Virus record (IMG/VR): IMGVR_UViG_3300043449_001103
Coordinates: 1 to 38,842 of that record
From: a virus
Direction: 5' to 3' (one strand)
Length of the DNA: 38,842 nucleotides
Shown here: piece after piece, positions 1-5,941 of the stretch
Position numbering within the stretch: the stretch's first letter is position 1
How the letters are laid out: every line of letters starts with the position of its first letter
The notes under the pieces: model-generated
Databases searched by the model: none
What the model was told of the DNA's origin: nothing
What the model saw: only the letters and a program-made list of their open reading frames with translations
Made by a program: the position numbers and the translations under genes

Positions 1-180
1 CTTCCTTTGTGCTTGGATGCCGCGCCAGATGACCATCGGCCAGAGTGCGACTTGCAGCCAGAAAGAGGCCGGGTGCAGGGGTATGTTTTCGCTGGCGTAC
101 CAGCCTCGGATTGTTCCACCTGTCCACGCAGCGCGGATTGTGTAGGCCCATAGCAAGGTGAGGACGACGGCTTCGGTCAT
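1..180 (-). CDS. small membrane protein, runs off the left edge
   Basis: Sixty codons are open from an ATG at 180 to the window edge. The sequence has one or two hydrophobic stretches rich in Leu, Val, Ile and Trp (near residues 4-14 and 42-53), so a small inner-membrane protein is likely. The ATG overlaps the stop of the upstream HNH gene as ATGA, so it belongs to the leftward early operon. If the two window ends are joined, it continues for nine codons and stops at 38813-38815, giving 69 residues. I do not recognise a family. Confidence 0.6.
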   Translation of the reverse strand, partial: MTEAVVLTLLWAYTIRAAWTGGTIRGWYASENIPLHPASFWLQVALWPMVIWRGIQAQRK

Positions 181-734
181 TCTTCGGTCTCCCTGATTTC
201 CAGCCCGCGCTTGCTCAAGTGCTGCCACGCCGCGCCCGATTTGATCCGCTGTATTGTCCCGAAGCCAACGCCGTATTCGGATGCGAGCGCGCGAATTGAC
301 TTTCCACTTGCCGCTATCGCAAGGACATCCGCTTCTTTGAGTTTTGCTGACCCATGGCGTTCGCCACGCGCTTTCAGGTGCGCCGGAATGAAGCGATATA
401 CCGTCCTGCCTTTGCGGTGACGGTCTGCGTTATTTTCAGCAGCCGTTCCTATAAAGAGGTGGGCTGGATTGACGCAGGGCGGATTGTCGCACTTGTGGCA
501 CGCGAACATCCCCTTGGGCGGCGCCTCTCCGGTCGCAAGGATTAGCGCCAAATGAGTGGCTCGCCATGATTTTTCCAATGCGTAGAGCGATCCATAGCCA
601 TCCGAAGTTTTACTTCCTAGCCATGGCCAGCATTCGTCATGGCCTCTACGATCTACACGCGCCCAAAAGCGATCCGCGACTTCATCCGGCAAATTGCCCG
701 CAGCTTCCTGGCGTGTCTTCTCGCTGTAGGTCAT
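177..734 (-). CDS. HNH homing endonuclease with C-terminal HTH
   Basis: Predicted 185-residue free-standing homing endonuclease. The middle carries a typical phage HNH_3 layout: CWPWLGSKTSDGYG near residue 35, then a Cys/His cluster HKCDNPPCVNPAHL near 80-93. The C-terminus (about 128-180) looks like a resolvase-type helix-turn-helix that would bind DNA next to the cleavage site. Start choice: an in-frame ATG at 785 exists, but the ATG at 734 has GAGGAAG just upstream and overlaps the previous stop as ATGA, the rule in this operon. Such genes are selfish elements in phage genomes. A second HNH protein with a similar tail lies at 1452-2012. Confidence 0.85.
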   Translation of the reverse strand: MTYSEKTRQEAAGNLPDEVADRFWARVDRRGHDECWPWLGSKTSDGYGSLYALEKSWRATHLALILATGEAPPKGMFACHKCDNPPCVNPAHLFIGTAAENNADRHRKGRTVYRFIPAHLKARGERHGSAKLKEADVLAIAASGKSIRALASEYGVGFGTIQRIKSGAAWQHLSKRGLEIRETEE

Positions 735-871
735 CCCTGCTTCCTCTCGTAATACTTGGGGTGCCTCTCGCGCGTGATCTGCCATGCGCGGGCTTCTATG
801 GGGTCCATCGGCAACGGGCGTTGGCCTACTGCGGACGGGTTGCTTGAGCGCCAGATGGGTAGGTGTGTCAT
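731..871 (-). CDS. small hypothetical protein, 46 aa
   Basis: A short basic protein ending in RHPKYYERKQG. Longer in-frame starts exist, but the ATG at 871 has AGGAG eight bases upstream and overlaps the methyltransferase stop as ATGA. It sits between the methyltransferase and an HNH endonuclease and also overlaps the latter by ATGA, so all three are probably translated together. No motif is visible and no function is proposed. Confidence 0.55.
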   Translation of the reverse strand: MTHLPIWRSSNPSAVGQRPLPMDPIEARAWQITRERHPKYYERKQG

Positions 872-1455
872 GCTGCTTGCTCCTGGCTGATTACGCCACC
901 CCATTGCTCGGCCATTGCTTGTCCGATACCGGCCAATGTGCGGCTGCGTTCTTTCCAACGGTCAGGCCCAGGGGCCATACGGTGAACGCGCGCCTCACGG
1001 CCTTCGACAACATTGGTCGGCGTCAGTTTGGGAAGGTTCTTGAGCCAGAGGCACGTGGCCTTGGTTTCCCCGTGGCCGAATTGCCAAGGCTGGATGATCT
1101 GGTCCGGCTTCCTGATCTTGCTCGAAATGACAGAAATCGGGTTTTCCAGCGCGATCATGGGAATGGGCGCGTCAAACAGCTTCTGGACGAAATCCAAGGC
1201 GCGCTGTTGCCTGCCGTCTGCAATCTTGGCGGCGAAGTGACGCGCACCGGAAACCGCGAGGTCCGTACAGGGGGGGTGAAAAACAGCCAAGTCCCATTCG
1301 CCAGAATAGGAAACCTTCAAAACATCATCCTGGATATGCCAACGCGGATCACCCTCCGTCGGTAGAAGGTCGCAAGACCAAGCATCGTGGCCCAGCAATC
1401 GGAACGCATCCCGTACAGTGGCCGAGTATTCGCACCCAATAAGAACGCGCATCAT
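868..1455 (-). CDS. phage C5-cytosine-methyltransferase-like protein
   Basis: About 195 residues. It starts with a Rossmann-like motif I (RVLIGCEYSATVRDAF), carries the catalytic-type Pro-Pro-Cys (HPPCTDLAVSG) near residue 61 and an ALENP motif near 104, followed by RKPDQIIQPWQFGHGE. This is the compact phage family annotated as DNA cytosine methyltransferase. It is far shorter than cellular Dcm enzymes and has ENP instead of the usual ENV, so a separate target-recognition domain is not evident. It could methylate phage DNA to evade restriction. The start is one of two adjacent ATGs (1455 or 1452) behind GGGGGGAA, overlapping the stop of the upstream HNH fusion gene. Its N-terminus is repeated in that upstream gene. 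Confidence 0.8.
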   Translation of the reverse strand: MMRVLIGCEYSATVRDAFRLLGHDAWSCDLLPTEGDPRWHIQDDVLKVSYSGEWDLAVFHPPCTDLAVSGARHFAAKIADGRQQRALDFVQKLFDAPIPMIALENPISVISSKIRKPDQIIQPWQFGHGETKATCLWLKNLPKLTPTNVVEGREARVHRMAPGPDRWKERSRTLAGIGQAMAEQWGGVISQEQAA

Positions 1456-2012
1456 ATTTCCCCCCAAGTGGAACCATTCAACAGGCGTGTGATCGTCGGG
1501 CGGCTGACGTGAAGGTGATCAGCTATTTTTTGTTGGCTCATGCCATCACCGGCCAGCCTCCTAGCCAACTCCCTTTGGCCCTCATTCAGTTTCCCATTAC
1601 GACGTGCTTCCCAAGTTCCATGATCACGCTTATCGGCCTCGTTTTCAGCGTGAGTTCCCCATGCAAGGTTCTCCGCTCTGTTGTCGTTCGCGATGCCGTT
1701 CAAATGGCGAACACATGGTAGGTTGTCGGGATTTGGTATGAAGGCTTCCGCAACAAGGCGGTGGACCCTCACCTTCCGATGCAAACCAACAGGGGAGCAG
1801 ATGGTGAGTCCGTAATAGCCTTTTGCATCTACGGACGGTGACATTGGCTTGAACCAACGCAGATGACCACTTGGATGGTTCCGGCTGAAAACCCGGCCGC
1901 AGCGGCTGACCACGTATGCAGGGAACCCATCGATCTCCCGCACGTCAAAACCCTTTTCGCGGAAGGCATCCCGCACGGTGGCGGAATACTCGCAAGCGAC
2001 GAGCACCCTCAC
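1452..2012 (-). CDS. HNH homing endonuclease fused to methyltransferase N-terminus
   Basis: A 186-residue hybrid. Residues 1-23 match the start of the neighbouring methyltransferase (18 of 23 identical, including CEYSATVRDAFR). From residue 24 it becomes a homing endonuclease: a NUMOD4-like segment (EIDGFPAYVVSRCGRVFSRN), an HNH_3 core with VHRLVAEAFIPNPDNLP and HLNGIANDNRAENLAWG, and a C-terminal HTH (SQQKIADHLHVSRPTITRLL). The GTG at 2012, behind GGGAGG, overlaps the previous stop as GTGA; a TTG at 2027 is the alternative. The simplest reading is that an HNH gene entered a methyltransferase gene after about codon 23 and uses its translation start. The fused piece is too short to methylate anything. 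Confidence 0.8.
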   Translation of the reverse strand: MRVLVACEYSATVRDAFREKGFDVREIDGFPAYVVSRCGRVFSRNHPSGHLRWFKPMSPSVDAKGYYGLTICSPVGLHRKVRVHRLVAEAFIPNPDNLPCVRHLNGIANDNRAENLAWGTHAENEADKRDHGTWEARRNGKLNEGQRELARRLAGDGMSQQKIADHLHVSRPTITRLLNGSTWGEI

Positions 2013-2131
2013 TCCCCCGCCTCCCAATCGATCTCATCACAAATGCGGTCACGGCTTGCCCACCATGCGCCCGCGAGAAACGTACAAGAGCCGTACACAA
2101 GAACGGCTGCGGTGATGTAAAAGGCGTTCAT
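2009..2131 (-). CDS. 40-aa single-pass membrane protein
   Basis: A very small gene with AGGGGG upstream of an ATG at 2131. Residues about 3-24 form one hydrophobic helix (FYITAAVLVYGSCTFLAGAW) followed by a charged C-terminal tail. It overlaps the NinB stop by ATGA and the next start by GTGA, so both borders fit the operon pattern. Function unknown. It is one of several mini membrane proteins in this early operon. Confidence 0.65.
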   Translation of the reverse strand: MNAFYITAAVLVYGSCTFLAGAWWASRDRICDEIDWEAGE

Positions 2132-2502
2132 AAATCCCCCTTTAGTTTGATGTTGTTTCTCGCGGCGTATTCCTCGATCACTAGAAACAGGTCGGAAAAT
2201 TGCTCTTTCGTCATCCGGCTTGTGCGGAAGCCCAGCGGGACAAAGCCCTTGCCATCCAGCGCCATTTCGAACCGCTGCTCATGGCCTAGCGCGTGGCAAA
2301 AGATGGCTTTCCAGCTTTCCGGGGTCAGTTCCCGGCCTTCCGGCTTGGCGGCGCTGATCTCGGAAAGCATAGCCCAGAGCCTATTATTCTGGTCCAGCGT
2401 CCGGGTGGGCTTGCTCACCTTCATCACGCTGCCTTCGGGCGCGCTCTGGATAAGGCGGTGAGCAAAGTCCCGGTTGCCGCGAAGGATGACGGTATGGGTC
2501 AC
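2128..2502 (-). CDS. ninB: NinB-like recombination protein
   Basis: A 124-residue protein with the NinB family signature: ILRGNRDFAHRLIQ at the N-terminus, then TRTLDQNNRLWAMLSEI, followed by a conserved helical half with WKAIFCHALG and TSRMTKEQFSDL. In lambda, NinB (Orf) is a recombination mediator that helps load annealing or strand-exchange proteins at SSB-coated single strands. That fits the SSB and ERF genes in the same operon. The GTG at 2502 overlaps the upstream stop as GTGA with GGAGG upstream; longer in-frame extensions are antisense-like and unlikely. Confidence 0.85.
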   Translation of the reverse strand: MTHTVILRGNRDFAHRLIQSAPEGSVMKVSKPTRTLDQNNRLWAMLSEISAAKPEGRELTPESWKAIFCHALGHEQRFEMALDGKGFVPLGFRTSRMTKEQFSDLFLVIEEYAARNNIKLKGDL

Positions 2503-2798
2503 AGCTTTCCCGCCTCCATTGCCATCTGACGGCAATTCGCTGCCTCTGCCGGGTAATCCGTCGCCGGATCGAAAGCGGCCTCGCTGCCAGCGCCATGCAG
2601 CGCCATGTGGCAAACAGCGCGCATGGGAACGACCATTTCATGATCCCTGCGCCACCGCTTGAGCGGGTGCTTACCAAGGACATGGTGCACAACCTCGCTA
2701 AAGCCACCGCAGCCGCAGATGCACAGGAAATTCTCCATCAACCAGAGATGGAAAGCCTTCTGGCGCGCCGTGGGCGTCGGGTTGTACTTGCGCTTCAC
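2499..2798 (-). CDS. HNH/Ref-like putative nuclease
   Basis: About 99 residues with a Cys-rich knuckle followed by histidines: CICGCGGFSEVVHHVLGKH, then VVPMRAVCHMALHG. This Cys-Cys-His-His spacing resembles small HNH-type phage recombination nucleases (Ref or DUF968-like), commonly encoded next to NinB and SSB. I infer a role in recombination or DNA processing. The chosen start is the GTG at 2798, which overlaps the preceding stop as GTGA but lacks a strong ribosome site. A TTG at 2870 would give 123 residues and overlap the upstream small gene. Confidence 0.65.
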   Translation of the reverse strand: MKRKYNPTPTARQKAFHLWLMENFLCICGCGGFSEVVHHVLGKHPLKRWRRDHEMVVPMRAVCHMALHGAGSEAAFDPATDYPAEAANCRQMAMEAGKL

Positions 2799-2926
2799 CG
2801 CATCACCACAAGATTTGCCAGCACCTTTGCGCGGCGTTCTGGCGTCATGGCTCGCAAGCGGCGATCCCAATAGTCGGGCTGCGGGTTAGTCTTGACCTTG
2901 GACTTGCGGCGGAATAGGCGGATCAT
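2795..2926 (-). CDS. small basic hypothetical protein, 43 aa
   Basis: Starts at the ATG at 2926 with GGAG six bases upstream and ends in a GTGA overlap with the HNH/Ref-like gene. The product is strongly basic (MIRLFRRKSKVK at the N-terminus, MTPERRAKVLANLV near the end). An in-frame ATG at 2938 lacks a ribosome site. No family is recognised; the basic charge would allow nucleic-acid binding. Confidence 0.5.
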   Translation of the reverse strand: MIRLFRRKSKVKTNPQPDYWDRRLRAMTPERRAKVLANLVVMR

Positions 2927-2998
2927 ATTCGGCTCCATGCGGGGCTTTGGTTACGCGCATCCCCGCTGAGACCCGGCGCGTCGGGTTAACTGTTTGCT

Positions 2999-3382
2999 CT
3001 AGAACGGAATTTCGTCCGACAGTTCTTCAGCCTGCGGGAAAGCCTCGCGGGCTGCGCTCTGCATGGACTGCTGCGGGGCTGCGTCACGGTTGCCACCGCC
3101 CATCGGGGTCACGTTGTCCGCGCGGCACTGAAGGTAGGTCTTGCCGTTATGCTCGCGGGTGGACAGTTCACCCGAGACGGCAACCTTGGTTCCCTTGCGG
3201 AGAATGCCAGCAAGGCCGCTTGCACCCTTGCCCCACTTGGTAACGTCAACCCAAACGGTGGACTTGTTCTCGCCCCAGCCAACGGTGACGCCAACGGGGA
3301 AGGAGCAAAGTTCCTGGCCGTTCTGTGTGGTCTTGTATTCTGCATCACGGCCAAGACCGCCTGCGAGTGTGAGATTAAGCAT
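2999..3382 (-). CDS. ssb: single-stranded DNA-binding protein
   Basis: 127 residues forming an OB-fold: LNLTLAGGLGRDAEYK at the start, SFPVGVTVGW, STVWVDVTKWGKGA and GTKVAVSGELS within the first 95 residues. A flexible Gln/Ala-rich linker follows, ending in the acidic-hydrophobic tip DEIPF that SSBs use to recruit partner proteins. The start at 3382 is supported by AAAGG seven bases upstream; the longer in-frame ATG at 3430 overlaps the ERF gene. With ERF and NinB it makes a phage annealing-type recombination set. Confidence 0.95.
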   Translation of the reverse strand: MLNLTLAGGLGRDAEYKTTQNGQELCSFPVGVTVGWGENKSTVWVDVTKWGKGASGLAGILRKGTKVAVSGELSTREHNGKTYLQCRADNVTPMGGGNRDAAPQQSMQSAAREAFPQAEELSDEIPF

Positions 3383-3393
3383 TAGAGTACCTT

Positions 3394-4086
3394 TCAGGCT
3401 GTTGCGTAGGAGGCAGTCGTTGCGGCGCATTCACGCTGGCGACGGCTGATCTGGTCTGAGAGCGGCACGAATTCCTCCGGGTGCGGCATGGATTCCGGCC
3501 AGTTGTTCCCGTCCCAGAGGTGGGGCAGCTTCTCGCGCGTCTCGTTCACGATCCGAATGGCCTCGGGCGTTGCGAGGAAGGCGCTCAACTCGTCACCATC
3601 GCCGCAGCCGTTCATCTCGTGGACAAACTGGCGCAGTTCGGTTTTCAGCTTGCTATGCGCGGGCTGCTTGGCTGCTTGCTGGGCAGGCGGAGCCTTGGTG
3701 GCTGCATTGCCGTCATCGTCCTCGGTGGCGAGGCCAAAGGCAGTCTGGAGCGCATACCTACGGCAGTACGTGAGGGCAGAGCCAAAGCCTTGTGCATCCC
3801 GCTTGCTGGCCGGGGTGAAGGTAATCCCTGCCGAAAGCTGCTCGCCGCTGTCGTGGATGTAGAACGTCTCCACGCAAGCGCCGTCCGCGTGTTCGATGGT
3901 CACTTGCCGGAACCAGAGGCCATGCTTGGCAATCGGCTCAATGGCTTCGATCATCGCCGCTAGATCGGCATACTTGGACTTGAACGCGGGGTTAGCCTTG
4001 TTCTTCTTGGCGCTTTCCAGTTCGGGCAGGGCCTTGGCGAGGGCAGCGATAATTCCAGGCTGCTTGATCTTGGTAACTTCGTTCAT
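3394..4086 (-). CDS. erf: ERF-family single-strand annealing protein
   Basis: 230 residues. The N-terminal two thirds match the ERF superfamily: IIAALAKALPELESAKKNKA, NPAFKSKYADLAAMIEAI, then HDSGEQLSAGITF and GSALTYCRRYALQTAFGLAT (the conserved Y-x-R-R-Y block), ending in EDDDGN. ERF proteins of P22 anneal single strands, needed for genome circularisation and repair. The C-terminus (about 155-230) is a variable linker and tail that may contact SSB. The ATG at 4086 overlaps the upstream 32-residue gene as ATGA; the longer N-terminus read upstream is low-complexity and unlikely. Confidence 0.93.
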   Translation of the reverse strand: MNEVTKIKQPGIIAALAKALPELESAKKNKANPAFKSKYADLAAMIEAIEPIAKHGLWFRQVTIEHADGACVETFYIHDSGEQLSAGITFTPASKRDAQGFGSALTYCRRYALQTAFGLATEDDDGNAATKAPPAQQAAKQPAHSKLKTELRQFVHEMNGCGDGDELSAFLATPEAIRIVNETREKLPHLWDGNNWPESMPHPEEFVPLSDQISRRQRECAATTASYATA

Positions 4087-4181
4087 GGTTGCACCATTGC
4101 TGCTAGAAGGGTCACTTCGATCCCGATCAGGATCATGAAGAATGCGAACTTGGCGAAGTCGCTGGTGAGGAAGGGTTTCAC
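4083..4181 (-). CDS. 32-aa membrane micro-protein
   Basis: A tiny gene (GTG start at 4181) placed exactly between two others: it begins in a GTGA overlap and ends in an ATGA overlap with the ERF start. The product has one hydrophobic helix (FAFFMILIGIEVTLLAAMV). The fit at both borders and the clean transmembrane segment make it more likely real than chance. Function unknown; it may also serve to couple translation into ERF. Confidence 0.5.
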   Translation of the reverse strand: MKPFLTSDFAKFAFFMILIGIEVTLLAAMVQP

Positions 4182-4459
4182 AGTTGCGCCCCCAGTCTCC
4201 GCAGCCAGTTCTGGCCGAGGCCGATGTCCAGGAAGGCGTCAAACATCGCTTTACGCGCGTCCCATGCGGCTTCTTCCGCTGCGTCGATCTCGCTCTCTGT
4301 CCCTCCGGTGTGGATGGTTAGCGTCACCTGATCGGCAGCGAGGATTGCGGCCTTGATGGTGGCGGCAAGCGGGTGATCAGACAGGTCGGGCAGGAGATTG
4401 GCATAAAGCCCCTTGGCGGCGTCCTGCTCGCAGCGGTGCAGTTGTGCGGCGCGGCTCAC
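4178..4459 (-). CDS. hypothetical protein, 93 aa
   Basis: Mostly helical and acidic in the middle (ESEIDAAEEAAWDARKAMFD), starting MSRAAQLHRCEQDAAKG. The GTG at 4459 was chosen because GGAG lies eight bases upstream and it overlaps the previous stop as GTGA; a second GTG at 4468 is possible. No family is recognised. It is the second gene of the leftward operon. Confidence 0.7.
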   Translation of the reverse strand: MSRAAQLHRCEQDAAKGLYANLLPDLSDHPLAATIKAAILAADQVTLTIHTGGTESEIDAAEEAAWDARKAMFDAFLDIGLGQNWLRRLGAQL

Positions 4460-4758
4460 AGTTCGCACTCCTTGCGCGAAAGCTGACGGCCTTCCGTGAT
4501 GCTGTAGCGATGTTCCGAGAACAGGATGTCCGCACAGCTATCCATTGCGCCAGCAAGGTCATCTTCCTCGAACACGGCGACGGCTGCTTCTGCGGCCTCG
4601 TACTGAGCCTTGAGGCACCAGCTATCGTTACGGCGGGCGCTTTCGATGTTGGCGTCCTTGAGGGCAACAAGCTTGGCAATGAGGGTGTCGATGGCCGCAT
4701 TTTCTGCCAGCGCGCGTTCAACGCGGCGGATGCGGGGGTCGATCTGGGTGGTATGCAT
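4456..4758 (-). CDS. hypothetical protein, 100 aa, first gene of the leftward operon
   Basis: Begins at an ATG with GGAGG five bases upstream. The product is acidic and helical, with heptad-like stretches (DTLIAKLVALKDANIESARR; EAAEAAVAVFEEDDLAGAM). It lies directly downstream of the operator-covered leftward promoter, so it should be the first early product made on derepression. The family is unknown. In lambdoid phages this position often holds an antiterminator or host-takeover protein, but nothing in the sequence shows that here. Confidence 0.75.
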   Translation of the reverse strand: MHTTQIDPRIRRVERALAENAAIDTLIAKLVALKDANIESARRNDSWCLKAQYEAAEAAVAVFEEDDLAGAMDSCADILFSEHRYSITEGRQLSRKECEL

Positions 4759-4799
4759 TTAAGCCTCCATTTCGCCGGGCGAACCGACTTGATGGAGGC

Positions 4800-4828
4800 A
4801 ATATGCAATGTGCATACTCGTTATGCAA
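4800..4828 (-). promoter_or_regulatory. putative leftward early promoter PL
   Basis: On the minus strand, TTGCAT (4828-4823) and CATATT (4805-4800) are separated by 17 bases, which would start transcription about 35 bases before the ATG at 4758. The match to sigma70 boxes is modest (3/6 and 4/6). The perfect operator 4802-4816 overlaps the -10 box, so repressor binding would block it. This explains control of the whole leftward operon. Confidence 0.45.
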
Positions 4829-4890
4829 GTGCAAAATGCATACCGACAAAAATAATTCTGGACCTTGTACCACGCTATGCAATTTGCAAA
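4802..4890. promoter_or_regulatory. left operator cluster (TATGCA-N3-TGCATA)
   Basis: Three copies of an inverted repeat: 4802-4816 is a perfect TATGCA-ATG-TGCATA; 4828-4842 is AGTGCA-AAA-TGCATA and abuts an extra TATGCA half-site at 4822; 4876-4890 is TATGCA-ATT-TGCAAA. The same 15-bp motif recurs on the other side of the repressor gene (5532-5572). Presumably these are binding sites of the repressor at 5131-5508 and perhaps the Cro-like protein. Confidence 0.75.
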
Positions 4891-4997
4891 TGGTGGCGAT
4901 TAACACCTATGGGTAGGCTCCTCCAAGACGGGCGCGCAGGAGCATTGACTTGTAGGATTTGCAGTGGAACATTAGAGGAACAACAGGGGAATTGCGC

Positions 4998-5240
4998 GTG
5001 TTTGACGAAGTGTATCTGATTGAGCCAGCCTGTGATGCGGGGTGCAGCCCCTGCGCTATGCGTTGCGCTATTCTGCCTACCAGACTGGACTGGTGGGTAG
5101 GGGAGGTGGACCGGCTTGAGCGTCAGTTAACTACTTGCCCGAGCGACGATTTGCCCGATCTAATCGAAAGCGCGCAAGCTGTTCGAACAAGTTTGGAGCG
5201 ACGATTCGCGGCAAGTCCGAGAGCCGCGTTTGCACGGTAA
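4998..5240 (+). CDS. possible small Cys-containing protein, 80 aa
   Basis: A rightward frame starting at a GTG with AGGGG eight bases upstream. The product has four closely spaced cysteines near the N-terminus (CDAGCSPCAMRC) and then a helical part (DDLPDLIESAQAVRTSLERR). It ends tail-to-tail inside the repressor gene, overlapping its last 110 bases. A weak promoter, TTGACT at 4945 with AACATT 17 bases on, lies upstream. It is the only candidate in the 370-bp gap between the repressor and PL, but it could be a chance frame. Confidence 0.35.
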   Translation: MFDEVYLIEPACDAGCSPCAMRCAILPTRLDWWVGEVDRLERQLTTCPSDDLPDLIESAQAVRTSLERRFAASPRAAFAR

Positions 5241-5508
5241 CAACTTCCTCCAGTGCATCATGGAGCATCATTTCCAGCTCCTGGATCGTCGGCTCTCCGG
5301 TGGAAGACTTTCCATAGAGAATCCACTCTGGCGTCGTTTTGAAAATCCGCGCGTAGCTTAGGGCTTTATCCTTCGGAATGCCTCGCAGCCCGCTTTCATG
5401 TTGCGCGTAGGTCGGGAACTTCATCCCCAGCGCATTAGCTGCGTCTCTGACCGTGGCATAACCGGCGGCAATGCGCGCGGCCTGCAATCTTTCTGCGGGT
5501 GTGTCCAT
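5131..5508 (-). CDS. XRE-family phage repressor without a cleavage domain
   Basis: About 125 residues. Residues 6-65 are an HTH_3/XRE domain (RLQAARIAAGYATVRDAANA, then TYAQHESGLRGIPKDKALSY) closing with the typical TTPEWILYG. The remaining 60 residues are helical; there is no S24 (LexA/CI-like) peptidase domain, so RecA-driven self-cleavage is not expected. Start choice: an ATG at 5517 overlaps the likely -10 box, while the ATG at 5508 lies seven bases after that box and has no Shine-Dalgarno, suggesting a leaderless message as for lambda cI. It is divergent from the Cro-like gene and surrounded by operators, fitting the role of lysogeny repressor. Confidence 0.85.
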   Translation of the reverse strand: MDTPAERLQAARIAAGYATVRDAANALGMKFPTYAQHESGLRGIPKDKALSYARIFKTTPEWILYGKSSTGEPTIQELEMMLHDALEEVVTVQTRLSDLPRIVAPNLFEQLARFRLDRANRRSGK

Positions 5509-5515
5509 GAAACGC

Positions 5516-5544
5516 ATTTAATGCGAAGTGGTATGCAATAGGCA
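5516..5544 (-). promoter_or_regulatory. putative repressor promoter (PRM-like)
   Basis: Minus-strand TGCCTA (5544-5539), 17 bases, then TTAAAT (5521-5516). The expected transcript start falls on or next to the ATG at 5508, which has no ribosome site. The operator at 5532-5546 overlaps the -35 box and spacer, so repressor could regulate its own synthesis. The boxes are weak, hence moderate confidence. Confidence 0.35.
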
Positions 5545-5572
5545 CTTTACAAGTGGGTATGCTTTATGCATA
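5532..5572. promoter_or_regulatory. right operators (TATGCA-type repeats)
   Basis: Two further copies of the immunity motif: 5532-5546 reads TATGCA-ATA-GGCACT (right half diverged) and 5558-5572 reads TATGCT-TTA-TGCATA (one mismatch to the perfect site at 4802). They fill the space between the divergent repressor and Cro-like genes and overlap both promoters. Confidence 0.7.
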
Positions 5573-5574
5573 GT
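5546..5574 (+). promoter_or_regulatory. putative rightward early promoter PR
   Basis: TTTACA (5546-5551), 17 bases, CATAGT (5569-5574). The predicted start is near 5581, only about two bases before the ATG at 5583, so the Cro-like message would be leaderless or nearly so. The operator 5558-5572 covers the spacer and -10 box. Confidence 0.5.
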
Positions 5575-5582
5575 GCCTCACT

Positions 5583-5786
5583 ATGGACATTACCCACTCT
5601 GATATTGTGCGCCACGCCGGTAGGCCGGACGATGTGGCGCAATCGCTGGGCGTTTCGGTTCACACCGTGCGTTCGTGGATCAGGCGTAACAGTTTGCCCG
5701 CAGAACATTGGGCAAAGTTCGAGCGCGAGGGCTGGGCGACAACTCGCCAGCTTGCTGCTGCTGCTGACGTCCACCGGGCCGCATGA
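5583..5786 (+). CDS. Cro-like small HTH regulator
   Basis: 67 residues with one HTH: DDVAQSLGVSVHTVRSWIRR followed by NSLPAEHW, the carph-isopro/Cro-like pattern seen in many phages. It is the first gene rightward from the immunity region and divergent from the repressor, so it should compete for the same operators and favour lytic growth. No Shine-Dalgarno is visible and the mapped promoter places the transcript start at the ATG. Confidence 0.8.
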   Translation: MDITHSDIVRHAGRPDDVAQSLGVSVHTVRSWIRRNSLPAEHWAKFEREGWATTRQLAAAADVHRAA

Positions 5787-5866
5787 TTTCCGCCGGGCAA
5801 GTCCAACACCGGCAGGGGGCCAAAGCGGGCGGGGTAACTCCCGCCCGTGGAGGCGCGCCGCGTTGA
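5783..5866 (+). CDS. possible 27-aa peptide gene
   Basis: An ATG overlapping the Cro-like stop as ATGA opens a 27-codon frame rich in Gly, Ala and Arg. The overlap fits the operon style but the peptide has no features. It is the only candidate in the 155 bases between the Cro-like gene and the next clear gene, so chance is a serious alternative. Confidence 0.2.
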   Translation: MISAGQVQHRQGAKAGGVTPARGGAPR

Positions 5867-5941
5867 GCCTGCTCCGCGCATTTCTTTCAATCTGCAAACC
5901 AAGCGAGCTTGTGCGCTCGCGCTATCGGGACCGGGGGGTCT

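Noticed and set aside
2939-2998. Terminator between SSB and the 43-residue gene (ACCCG/CGGGT hairpin)
   Set aside because: Only a 5-bp stem with no T tract on the leftward strand; too weak, and a terminator here would split the operon.
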